Assembly (NCBI GenBank): GCA_032622095.1
Contig: CP136066.1
Location: 132,959,917 to 133,023,916 of the forward strand
Source of the DNA: Siphonodentalium dalli
Lineage: Eukaryota > Mollusca > Scaphopoda > Gadilida > Siphonodentaliidae
Direction of reading: 5' to 3'
DNA length: 64,000 nucleotides
Under the pieces are notes generated by a model. The model was not told the DNA's origin, did not search any database, and saw only the letters and a list, made by a program, of their open reading frames with translations. Positions 54,369-64,000 of this stretch are shown here, one piece after another; within the stretch, counting starts at the first letter, position 1; each line of letters starts with the position of its first letter. A program made the position numbers and the translations under genes.

Positions 54369-57075
54369 AGCTGCATTTTCTGTAAAGCGATATACAATCA
54401 CAGTCTAAAACAGAACTAGACCGAAAATTGCTTTGCTTGCTTCCAGCATCTTCATTCTATACCATTGTAACAGAGTTTATCTCTCCCGAAGATAACCTAG
54501 GTTACCCCCCCCCCCCCCACCTGTCTGAATTTTTCTTACTTTAAATGCTGTGGCCAGTTTGTTTCATTTTATCATTCAATATGACTATATGACTTAGTTC
54601 TATCATTGCTGGCAAGGAAGCATGTTTTTTCTTTGGCAGGGGCATTACAGTTCAGAATTAGGAATAGGCAATAATTGAAGTTCAGAGAATTTTCATAGAA
54701 AATTACCTAGCTTATCTCTTGCCATTAGATGTTGATATAAATCAAAATTGAGACCGGGGAGGGGGGGTTTCAGGCTAGATAAACTAAGCAATTTTCCGCT
54801 AACAAAATTCTGAACTGTAATGTCTCTGCCGAAGAAAACACATGTTTCCTTCTCACCAATGATATTTTTTTCTAAGTCTTATTGAATAATAACTGCCACG
54901 CCTACATGTCAACGTAAGAAATATTCATGGGGGGGGGGGTGGGGGGGGGGGGGGGGGGGGGGGGGTATAACAAACTTGGTAATTTTGGTAATTTTCAATC
55001 AAAATTCTCGGCCCTTCAATTATTGCCTTTTACAGCCGCTAAAACAAAAAGAATATTATTTATATATTTAGTATGTTATGGTCAAGTTCATATACTTTGT
55101 TATGTAAACAAAAGCCAAAAATGTTACAGAACCTGGATTTTGTTTACATAACACAGCGTACAAACTTGACAATAACATAGAGTTTAGAGTTTCTTCATTC
55201 AGTGTTTATTTATTCAAAAGGCTCTTGCATATCAAACAACATAATCAGGAAAAAATAAACAATGAATGAAGAAATTATAAAGCTGAATTTTCTGTGGTTA
55301 CTCATAGGCATCTGTTGAATTCAGGGTTTTTTATTATTCATGTATTTTTATTGAAAATGACTGCACGGTGAAGCGATACACAATCACCGTCTAAAACAGA
55401 TCTAGAGTTCTAGACCGAAAATTGCTTTGCTTCCAGTGTTTTCGTTCTATACTGTTGTAAAAGTTTATCTCCCGCCTACGCATCCCCCCCCCCCATAACC
55501 CCCGTCTGAATTTGTTCTTTAATACCTCAACAACTAATGGGCAGATAGACTAATTTTATCATTCAATATGACTATATGACTAAGAAAAACCTATCATTGG
55601 TGACAAGAAAGCTATGTATTCTTTGTCAAGGAGGCAAATTTTCATTGAAAATTACTTAGTTTATCACCCCCCCCCCCCCCCCATCCAACATCCAACAGCC
55701 AGTTAGTCTCATTTTATCATTCAATATGACTTTGCGACTAAGAAAAAAGTATCATTGGCAACAAGGAAGCATGTATTTTCTGTGAAATAGGCAATGTATT
55801 TTCAGTGAAAGAGGCAATAATTATAGTTTGGAGAATTTTCATTGAAAATTTCCTAGTTTATCCCCTATCCCCCCTCATTGGCAACAAGGAACATGTATTT
55901 TCTGTGAAAAGGCCAATAATTGAAGTCTTGCCAACCCCAACCCCCTGAATTTTTTTTTACTACAATATCTTATTTTCATTAAAAATTACCTACATGTAGC
56001 TTCTGCCGTAGATCATGCCATGAATCTCTACTCTGGCTAACGCACGTAGAGATCATATTCCACCAGTCCGAAACCTTGGAACTTTTTGAAGTAGTTTTGA
56101 CATGGAACCTTATAAAGTCGAAAAAATAACACAGGGAATATATTTCTTAGTTATTATCTGTTCCTTACTAATGCACTTTACTGTAGGTGAAGGTCCCAAC
56201 TCGAAATTTCATGTTGAAAGCGGATTTTTGAGAGATTTTGCTTTGCTTTGCTGACAATTATAGCATTTCTACTGGGTAAATAATTCAATGTTTATTGTGA
56301 TATCGGGTCACAAAGGTCATAGAAAAACATGCAATTTTGAGTTGGGACATTCACCCATTGTGAAACTTGTACATTATTAAGGAACAGATAATAGCTGAGA
56401 AATATATTCCCCGCGTTATTGTTAGACTTTATAATATTCCCTGTCAAAACTTCAAAAAGTTCAAAGGTTTCGTATTAGTGGAATATGATCTCTATGGGCA
56501 TTAGACAGAGTAGAGAGTCATGGCATGATCTACCTCTTCCGAAGAAAAACCTGCCACTACATGTTAAGGTAAGAAAAATTCATGTGGGTGGAGGGGGAGA
56601 TCAACTATGTATTTTTCAATGAAAATTCTCCGCACCTCTTTAATAGAATATACATGCTTTCTTGTCGCCAACAATAGTTTTTTTTAGTCGCATAGTCATA
56701 TGAATGATAAAATTAGAATAACTGTTGAGGTAAAATTCAGGGGGGAGGGGAAGATAAATAAGGTAATTTTCATTGACAATTCTCCAAACTTTAAATATTG
56801 ACTCTTTCACAGAAAAAAACATGCTTCCTTGATGCCATTGATAGATTTACTTAGTCGCATATTCATATTGAAAGATAAAATGAGACTGACTTAACTGACC
56901 ATGAGATGCTGTGGTAGAAGGGGGGGGGGGGGGGGTGTTGGATAGACTAAGCAATTTTCCACACACAAAAAAATTCTGAACTGTAATGCCTCTGCCGAAG
57001 AAAAAACATGCTTCCTTGTCACCAATGATAGTTTTTCACATAGTCACATAGCCATATTGAATGATAAAATGACAC
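54369..57075. repeat. Cluster of duplicated ~190-bp units with G/C homopolymers
   Basis: Units contain a C-run (or G-run inverted), GTCTGAATTTTT, TTTCATTTTATCATTCAATATGAC, ATCATTGNNNNCAAGGAAGCATG and GAGAATTTTCAT(T)GAAAATT. Direct copies start near 54500, 55485, 55670 and 55870. Inverted copies lie at 54720-54965, 56540-56830 and 56830-57075. Homopolymers: C14 at 54508, a G tract with one T of about 34 at 54930, C8 at 55485, C14 at 55669, G17 at 56920. A 100-bp segment (AAAGCTGCATTTTCTGT ... TTGCTTTGCTTCCAG) is also duplicated at 54368 and 55278. The frames 54927-55151 and 57092-57307 are not supported. Confidence 0.75.
55998..56535. mobile_element. TIR element (~130-bp TIRs, TAGATCATGCCATGA ends)
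   Basis: Left TAGATCATGCCATGAATCTC and right, inverted, TAGATCATGCCATGACTCTC. The inverted match continues through GATCATATTCCAC, GAAACCTT(T)GGAACTTTTTGAAG and TTATAAAGTC for about 130 bp on each side. The centre carries a second inverted pair (GAAGGTCCCAACTC / GAGTTGGGACATTC). It separates direct from inverted units of the surrounding cluster. A fragment of its left end is at 7566-7625. Confidence 0.8.
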
Positions 57076-57750
57076 TAAATGGCCACTACATGTGAAAGTA
57101 AGAAACATTCCATGTGAAAGTAAGAAACATTCAGACAGGGGAGATGATCAGTCCTTCCCAGGAGACGGGAGTGATTGGTCTCGCACCCATAGCAATTGTA
57201 CTTTTCAATTCACAGGTGCTAAAATTCGCACCCATCCCTCTTCACAAAATTCTAATGGCGACTGTAATAATGTAATTGTTGGTTCAATATTGAACTATTT
57301 TATTTAACTATTTTAAGGTTTATTTACATCTTTTACCATCTCAGTTCGACTATGGCCTATTGCAGTGTAACTAGACATAGTCTAGTCTACTGTAACTTTT
57401 TGTTTGAGCAAAGACGCCTTTTGCAGTTTTAGTGTGGGTGCCGTATTGCACCCGTCTTCTGCGTTGCAGTAGCCAATAACTGCTCTCGCTGTGTTTTCCG
57501 CATGGAAAGGTCTGGGGGTTACCCCAGTTTATCTCCCCCCCAGGGGAGGGAAGATGCCCTAGCACATCATCATTGAAAATGGCGGAATTTACCAAACAAC
57601 TGCAGACCTAAACGCGCAATATGTATGGATGTCATTAATACGAGTAAAATATAAATTAAAAAATAAGCCACATTTTATATAGTTGCCAGGGTATAAAATG
57701 ATAGATACATGCATGAGTCAAAGACACCTGTATGGAAACGCTTCTATCAT
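57076..57750. other. Non-coding stretch
   Basis: A short direct duplication, ACATGTGAAAGTAAGAAACA, occurs at 57088/57110. Nothing else is supported. Confidence 0.4.
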
Positions 57751-57754
57751 CGAA

Positions 57755-58224
57755 CCCTTCCATGACTGGAGCTTCCTGAAATTTTGTGAAAACTCTGTAC
57801 CGTAAATGCGTTCTGTTATGTATGCCAGTCTCCCATCAGGAGCCTTGCATATACAGTAATGCTCTAATTAATCGACCCCTTAACCACAGCAGAATTATGG
57901 GTAACTTTTCAGGATTTAGTCGGAAATATGGCTTGTTGCCATTCATCGGAAAGCTCTCAGGGAGAGCTTTCTGATGAATGGCAACAAGCCAAATTTCCGA
58001 CTAAATCCTGAAAAGTTACCCATAATTCTGCTGTGGTTAACAAGTCGATTATTTAGAGCATTACTGCATAAAAAGAATACATAGGCCTAACAATATTTAC
58101 CTTGACCTTGTAAACCAGAGCATTCTCTTATATATGCAAGGCTCACAGTCGCAAATATAATATAAGATAATGCACTGGCACAGGAACTTTAATGCTGTAC
58201 CAGCACAGCTCACGACGTGAAGGG
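57755..58224. mobile_element. piggyBac-like MITE, family P1, copy 2 (hosts a nested MITE)
   Basis: Starts CCCTTCCATGACTGGAGCTT (left TTAA degraded to CGAA) and ends GACGTGAAGGG followed by TTAA (58225-58228). Outside the nested 57854-58066 element it aligns with 40022-40261 throughout (GAGCTTCCTGAAATTTTG, CCTAACAATATTTACC, GCACTGGCACAGGA). Confidence 0.75.
57854..58066. mobile_element. Tc1/mariner-like palindromic MITE, copy 2
   Basis: 213 bp, two ~106-base arms that are nearly perfect reverse complements, turning at CTCTCAGGGAGAG. Ends are CAGTAATGCTC / GAGCATTACTG. TA precedes it (57852-57853). The right flank reads CA, probably a mutated TA. The empty site in 40022-40261 (CATATATAAGAG) confirms insertion at TA. 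Confidence 0.85.
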
Positions 58225-58228
58225 TTAA

Positions 58229-58727
58229 TGATGTTTTTCGATACTATTTTTTTTAGATAGAATTAAGCCCATGCTATGCACGGAACAAACACAAGCTATG
58301 AAATGTCCCAAATTGATTCATGTATATACATATTATACCAGAAAATTCAAAATTAAATCAATAATAACTTATCGAAGCTCTTCCAGACAGGGGTCTTTCA
58401 ACCGTCTTTGATTCATATTATTTTATACCCATGAAACTATATAAAACTTGTTATAGGCTAAGGCTATCTTGGATCATAAACAAAAAGGAAGAAGTTTGAT
58501 TTTGCCTGCTGCGAATTAAAATGGCATTCATCAATTAACTGATCAGCAAACTATCCCATTTCCTGCGATGCATATATTTGATTCTTAGCCAATGAAAATG
58601 CTGCAGTTGACAAACAGCAACATATTATGTCATTGAAACAAGAATAATGAAGAGCATTTCTCTTTTTGTGAGTAGCTGTAAATATTTTAAAGAGCGGAAT
58701 TTACCTGAATCAATTTCCCCAGTGTAC
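58229..58727. other. AT-rich spacer
   Basis: Nothing recognised. Confidence 0.45.
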
Positions 58728-58731
58728 TTAA

Positions 58732-59211
58732 AGGTACTCAATCCGATAAAACTCCTCTCAATTACTATTTCAATGGCTTCGGGGGTCAAAAATATTTGAT
58801 TCGAGTCGAGGAAGTCACCCATCAAAGCTCAGATTTGTTAGATATCGATTTTTAAAATCTATTATTTTTCATTATCGGAAATACTTTCTGGCCCAGAACT
58901 CAGTCAAAATTGCGTTATTATTACCACTTGATTTTAGAGTTATCCATCCTTGTCTGTTTGAATAGATTTTGGTGTACACATCCCGAGCAGATTACTGCAG
59001 TTGAATGCAATTATTAGTACTCATCTCGAGTAAATAACAAATTTCAAAAATCAATATCTAATAACTCTGAGCTTTGTTTGATGGGTTCCTCGACTCGAAT
59101 CAAATATTTTTTACCCCCAAAGCCAAAGAAATAGTAATATAGGACCATCTGATCGGATTGTTGTTGTTGGAATCTGTTGAGATGGAGACCCTCTGTTCGG
59201 ATTGAGTACCT
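58732..59211. mobile_element. Kolobok-like TTAA MITE, family K, copy 2
   Basis: TTAA at 58728-58731 and 59212-59215. Termini are AGGTACTCAATCCGA and its exact inverse (15 bp). A second inverted stretch of about 100 bp (AAAAATATTTGATTCGAGTC / GACTCGAATCAAATATTTTT and ATATCGATTTTTAAAAT / AAAAATCAATATCTAATAA) makes it a long hairpin. A TTAA target plus A(A)GG-type ends fit Kolobok-like elements. piggyBac ends usually start CCC. Confidence 0.8.
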
Positions 59212-59215
59212 TTAA

Positions 59216-60260
59216 AACTGACTAGACTATTTTTCCAAACAGCTTTAACTTATACCAGGGACAGGGGAGGGGGTGTCTACTTTGATCAACATTTTAAAAT
59301 CAACAAGTCCTTCCATTATCAAAACTATTTTGGAGATTTTACTATCCTGGTTACAGGACTGGAAAATCCTTCATTTCTCTCTAGTATTTAAAATATTAGG
59401 AATAGTCTTGTGAAATGAAGTCTCAATTTTAGAGGCATATATGACTAAAAAATACTTAACTGATACATATGGAAAAAGCTTTTCTGTTCTGTAATCAGGA
59501 TAGTAAAATTTACGTAACAGATATGACAATGTAAGGACTTTTGATATGGAATTTCTTATACATGTATGATAAACAACCTTGAAAGCCATAAATTGAGTAT
59601 TTTACCACATTTTCACAAATTTATTTCACAATATTCACCAATTTCCCCATTTGTAGGTCCTTTTTATTTTTAATATGTTGTTTATCATGGGTTAATGTAC
59701 TTATTCTAGCTAAGAAATATCATGCTGCAATTAATTGGAGGTTTGGCACTTTTTTCATAACTGCACCAGACTGTACTGGACAAATTATACACCTCATTAT
59801 TATTGGAAATGTTTTATTGCTATTCACATCAGCTGTTCACATGTGAGAAAATAAGAGTGAGACAATCGCTCATTATTTTTATATTCAGAATTTCATTGTA
59901 ACCACAAATGACTATGTATACATATTACGTTTTAATATACACAGCATCCTGCCCATTCTAGGCATGGTATATGCTAAATGTCAAATGCATAACTGTTATA
60001 TTACATTTGTGTTCAATATGAAATAAAGATAATGAATCACCAATACAGTTTTCTCGTGGATTGATTATCCTGTTTTCCTATGAAACCCACAGCCTTTGTT
60101 AATTTGCCTATGTGATGAATGGGGCAGATTGTTTCAGGGATTGTATCTGTAATTATAATATAGTTGAACCGTATGACCATGGTTGTCTTTGTCACTCTTG
60201 CCCAATGATTCACATTCCCATGAATGGGTTGGATGGGGTACCATGGGGGGGGGGGTGATT
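59216..60260. other. AT-rich non-coding stretch
   Basis: No exon with splice support. An inverted pair, GATTTTACTATCCTGGTTACAG at 59335 and CTGTAATCAGGATAGTAAAAT at 59490, spans 59335-59512, so another hairpin MITE of about 180 bp is likely. Confidence 0.5.
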
Positions 60261-60264
60261 TGCA

Positions 60265-60640
60265 TCTACTCATCAAAGTGTACACAATCGTACACAAAAA
60301 TGGTACTTTTCTACACTTAAAAGAGTAGTAGAATTTGTGTGAATAAATATACTCATAAAAGTGTAGATATGGTAAGTACACTTTATGTGTACATAACTAC
60401 TCTTACAGTGTACACCAATCTCTACACATTTGTGTACCCCATTTCTACACAATATTGTGTGGGAAAGTGTAAAATTATACACCACGAAAGAGTAGCCACA
60501 CTTACACAAATAGAGTAATTTTTACTCTTACTCTATTTCTACTCTTTAAAGGATTGGATCAACTTTTACCAATAAAGAGTAGCCATTCTACTCTTTTGTG
60601 TATATTTTCTACACTTATGTTTTTTCAGTGTGGTGTGCGT
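60265..60640. repeat. AGAGTA/GTGTA motif field
   Basis: Over about 375 bp the strings TACAC/GTGTA and ACTCT/AGAGTA occur at very high density on both strands, e.g. TCGTACACAAAAATGG, AAAAGAGTAGTAG, AGTGTACACC, AAAGAGTAGCC. The block ends TTTTTTCAGTGTGG. A shorter related block is at 31945-32110. Confidence 0.65.
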
Positions 60641-61620
60641 GCCTGTGGTTGTCCGTAACATGGTGCCCGGTGTTATTGCTTTGAAAGGTAATCATGTTCG
60701 ACTGGTGTTGTCAGATTGGTAATATGAGATTAGCGGTTTCTATGTCTTGTCTGGTCACATTTACTGTTTGAACTTTTTATACTAGAATTTGCGCAACAGG
60801 AGCGCAGGGAAATCGCACGTCGAGTTGGTTTAAGGTTTTTAGAAAAAGTATTTATATGATATAGACAGAGACGTGGCGACAGGGGTGGGGGTTGGGATGT
60901 CTCACCCCCCAAACTTTGGTCAAAATGTTCAACAGTTGGAAATTTCATACCTGCCAAAACATTAGTTGGAAATTTCACATCAACATTAAGTTTAAAATGT
61001 TCTTGTAGTTTGATTTTCAAACAGTTTATTTGCATATTTACCTATTTTTGGTAAATATTTTGGACTGAAATGGTCATCAGTCGGAAATTTCCAACCTGTC
61101 ACCCTCCTAAGGTCCAACACTTGGACAGTTTGTGTCCTGGTCCCTCCCCCGTGGTCAGTCAAAAACTGCTAGTTAATTTAAGAAAACAATACTGTCATGC
61201 ATTTGGTAAATATTGTCATTGGAATTGTCATCAGTTGAAATTTTCCAACCTAAGTGGGGTGTCAGGTTTGAAATGTCCAACTCTAGGAAGGTTTGAGGCT
61301 AGTCTAGAAGCTAGGATTTTGAGATTTTCTTGTTCAGATTAAAAAAAAATTGCCGACTATCGTTGTCATTGTCCATTCCCCCGTGGCCAATACAAAACTG
61401 CAAAACGATATTTTACTTCATTTGGTCAAACTTGTGGACTGAAATAGTCATCAGTTGGAGAGTTTTCCAACCTGAGGGGGGGGGGGGGTATGAGGTTGGA
61501 TATTTCCAACACCAGGAAAGGTTCAATTGAGGCCAGTCTAGATGCATGCTAGGATTTAATATTTTCTTTTATAGTTTTAAAAAATTTCTCACACCGGGCC
61601 GAAGAACCATGGTCAACCCG
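60641..61620 (+). repeat. Diverged tandem repeats (TCAGTTGGAAATTTCCAACC)
   Basis: Landmarks (G)TCATCAGT(C/T)GGAAATTT(C)CAACC at about 61071, 61227 and 61452 and AAATTTCA at 60940 indicate 155-225-bp diverged units, each with CCCCCGTGGTC / CCCCCGTGGCC and TGAGGCTAGTCTAGA. Frames on both strands (60730-61035, 61070-61342, 61330-61530) are shadows. Confidence 0.65.
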
Positions 61621-62760
61621 GTGTGTCCCCGCCTCTTGCCCCTAGCCGTGGGAATTTGTCTGGAGTTAGACCATTAGATGTTATGATTTATGCAATTGTT
61701 CAGGTTAAACTATCTGAATTTTCAAACCTGGAATATAGTTTTTTTTTAAATATATATAGGATATTAGGCGTGAGCACTGATGTAAGGAGGATGGTGCAAA
61801 TGGAATTTGTGGTTGGGGTGATTCTGATTCAAGGGGGTGCAGTTGGAATTTCCCATGGTGGACACCCCTAACGGAAACCATATAGCCACGTCCCTGGATA
61901 TAGAGAGGCAAACAGAACGATACCATATATATACAATATGCGGTTGCATCTAATTTGGATTTATTGGGATGTCTTTAGTGCACTTTTGTGGTTACGAGAG
62001 CTCATTTCCCCCTGATTTCTGTTCAATATGTGGTCTGCTTCTTTAAAAGTTTTATATGATTTCAAACAGGGGTGGCACCAGGATATCCCCGACAGGGGGC
62101 GGGCTTTAGCTGCCGGGTTGACAATTACATAACTCACCGACGGGGGATGGCTATGACTCCCCGACAGGGCTGGGATGTAGCCCCTGACTCCCCCGATGCC
62201 ACCCAACATAACTTAGTATCGATTATTTATAATGGGGTGTCAAGTAGGGACTTGTCGACAGGGGTGGTTATGCAGGGGTCTTACCCCCAATTGTAGTCAT
62301 ACCTAATACCCCGAGCAAAATTAATTGGAAAATTCACACCAAAATTAGGTTGAAATTGTTGTCGTAGTTTGATTTTCCAACACTTTCTTAGTGACGAATT
62401 CGTTGTTTTTAGACAAAAAAATCAAATGGCCATCTGTTGTCAATTTTGAAACCTATGGGATGGGTGAGTGTCAGGTTAATAATTTCCCAGAATTGGAAAA
62501 CTTGAGGCCGGTCTATGCTATAGGATTGTCAAATGTTCATGTTCATATTTCAAAAATGTTCTCACATCGGGCCTAACCATCGGCCGACCCGTGTGTTATG
62601 TGCCCTTGCCAGTAGTTACTCGCTAATTAATTTAAGAAAAAATAGATCGGGGTGTAAATATGTGTGGTGTTATACCACTAGATGTTAAGATGTTTTAATC
62701 TCATACTGGGCCGAACCATCTTTTTCACCCCGCCACCCCCCCCCCCCCCCGCACGACAAG
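61621..62760 (+). repeat. Continuation of diverged repeats
   Basis: TTAGACCATTAGATGTTATG (61665) and TATACCACTAGATGTTAAGA (62672) are a shared landmark, as are CACACCGGGCCGAAGAACCAT / CACATCGGGCCTAACCATC. A GGGGTGCAGTTGGAATTTCC block sits at 61834-61868. A C15 run is at 62735. Confidence 0.6.
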
Positions 62761-63680
62761 TGGCCACAATATTACTGATTCATTTGGAATAGTCTACCAT
62801 CTGGTAGTCTGTGAGGGAACATTTGGGGAAAATCAAAGGGGGGGGGGTGCAAATTTATTTACGCAAACGTATGAGTTTGGTGTGGTTCAATGGGGTGGGG
62901 GTGCAGTTGGAAATTCCAAGGTGGAGACCACCCCAACGAAAACCCTCTAACCAAGTCTCGAGTGCCAAATATCCCATACTCAACCAGGGGTGCCTCTCGC
63001 AACTTTAGTGTCTGCCCTCGGCATAGGCTTATTTGTTTCTTATCCGATAATACACTTCACCGGCGGCAATGTATTAACCATACTCTGAAATAAAACGCTT
63101 CCGTGACGATCACACGATAAAGTCGTGCTGCAAGTAAGACGATAATTGTGTTGTATAATTGATACGGAAGACCGATTGTCAAAAAATTGAACATCAAAAT
63201 ACACAGGGCAAGACTTATCGATCCAAACTGTGGAGTGTGTTTTCGTTGTGTATTTTTCGCATATACCCATGGTTATATATAAACGGGCTACGAGCATCTG
63301 ACTGCAATTGTCTCATTTCCAACACTACGATAACCATTACCTGTTTATTGTCAATACTATATGACCAATCACAGCGTACGACCCGGGATTATCATGATAT
63401 ATTGTGGCAATCCATGTATAAATGCCAGGTCAAATGTGGTGGAAATTCAGTTCGTTGTTAGCATGGGTGATCTGATAGACGTAATTGGGGGAAGAGGGTT
63501 CCTATAGATTTGGATCTGACATAAACCACGATGCCATCATTCAAAGCCCCTTTATGTCCGCGATTTGATTTGAATGCGCTTTCGGTTTCACAGGCCTGCC
63601 ACCTCTTTGGATTTATGAAATGCGACAAACGGTTTAGTCGGGGAGCCAATAAGGTCCACGTGCACCCCCCGATGATTACA
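62761..63680. other. Non-coding stretch with one GGGTGCAGTTGGAAAT repeat
   Basis: The repeat at 62880-62960 matches 45400 and 61832. Frames at 63159-63461 and 63458-63766 overlap and lack support. Confidence 0.4.
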
Positions 63681-63686
63681 AATAAC

Positions 63687-64000
63687 CTTATTAGCTCAAC
63701 TTTACTTTGTAAAGTTTGAGCTATTGCCATGGCTTTGTCGTCCGTGTGTGCGTAAGGCGTCAACAATAGAGGCTACAGGTCGTACCTTTGATCGGATCAT
63801 TATGAAATTTGTCATAGCTGTTGACATCAACATTTGTACCGGAATGATTCATTTTGGGGTCAATCGGAAAAAAAACATGGCCACCAGCGGCCATCTTAGA
63901 TTTCAAAATTCAATCAATTAGCACGGGCTACAGGCCGTACTGTTCGTCTGATCGTCATGAAATTTGTCATGGATGATAATATTGACATGTAGATGGGAAC
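63687..64000 (+). mobile_element. Tandem-core element, family A, 5' part (cut by window end)
   Basis: Begins with a hairpin (AGCTCAACTTTAC / GTAAAGTTTGAGCT, 63692-63723), then TCGTCCGTGTGTGCG, a decayed tetranucleotide tract, then cores with ACAGGTCGTACCTTTGATCG, ATGAAATTTGTCATAG and GGCCACCAGCGGCCATCTTA. The second unit starts at about 63926 with GCTACAGGCCGTAC. It is the plus-strand counterpart of 10935-11910 and continues beyond the window. Confidence 0.8.

Noticed and set aside
57092-57307. 71-codon Ser/Asn-rich frame
   Set aside because: It starts within a duplicated ACATGTGAAAGTAAGAAACA repeat and has no splice or motif support.

Overview
This is an AT-rich, gene-poor stretch of an animal genome. 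I infer a marine lophotrochozoan, most likely a mollusc. Four things point that way. A tRNA-derived SINE lies at 36558-36988. Several elements have the architecture described for bivalve 'pearl'/Helentron-type non-autonomous elements: a short hairpin, a tetranucleotide microsatellite, then ~150-165 bp tandem core repeats. Fold-back MITEs are dense, and the few coding exons are short and flanked by good splice sites. No bacterial operon, phage, CRISPR array or intact transposase gene is visible. Species cannot be decided from the sequence alone.

Protein-coding content is minimal. The best gene evidence is a 3'-terminal exon on the minus strand at 3577-3911, encoding about 110 residues with a Lys/Ser-rich tail after a strong acceptor. 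A second 3'-terminal exon lies on the plus strand at 39045-39187 (46 codons). Two weaker plus-strand exon candidates are at 41194-41280 and 47252-47357. I could not name any of the proteins. A decayed BED zinc finger of hAT/ZBED type lies at 27550-27732 (minus). Almost all other long open frames are by-products of stop-free tandem repeats, above all the 356-codon frame over the 21-bp minisatellite at 23430-24182.

Layout. 0-5 kb: dispersed hairpin repeat (two copies), a 16-bp minisatellite and the minus-strand exon. 5-13.4 kb: several TIR elements, including a 1.14-kb element with 12-bp TIRs and a 6-bp target duplication, a tandem-core element on the minus strand, a Tc1/mariner-like palindromic MITE carrying a 72-bp insertion, and a 302-bp TIR element. 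13.4-19.7 kb: two large fold-back elements. The second has a pearl/HINE-like element with eight 161-bp core repeats inserted in its right arm, and the left arm preserves the empty site. 20.3-24.9 kb: two 21-bp minisatellite arrays in inverted orientation flanked by a degenerate ~60-bp satellite, with a third tandem-core element between them. 25.9-29.5 kb: a GC-rich 121-bp tandem element, a MITE split by hAT-like sequence, and a 55-bp satellite of about 18 copies whose first unit carries a 116-bp near-perfect palindrome with a 9-bp target duplication. 30-48.6 kb: mostly unique AT-rich DNA with the SINE, two exon candidates, piggyBac-like (TTAA) MITEs and another pearl-like array. 48.8-57.1 kb: low-copy repeats, two adjacent tandem-core elements and a cluster of duplicated units with long G/C homopolymers. 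57.7-64 kb: nested MITEs, a Kolobok-like TTAA element, a field of AGAGTA/GTGTA motifs and more tandem-core repeats, cut by the window end.

The main interest is transposon archaeology: nested insertions with readable empty sites and target duplications, and one element design (microsatellite plus core repeat with a shared core motif) recurring in several unrelated-looking families. I found no evidence of a new enzymatic or defence system.
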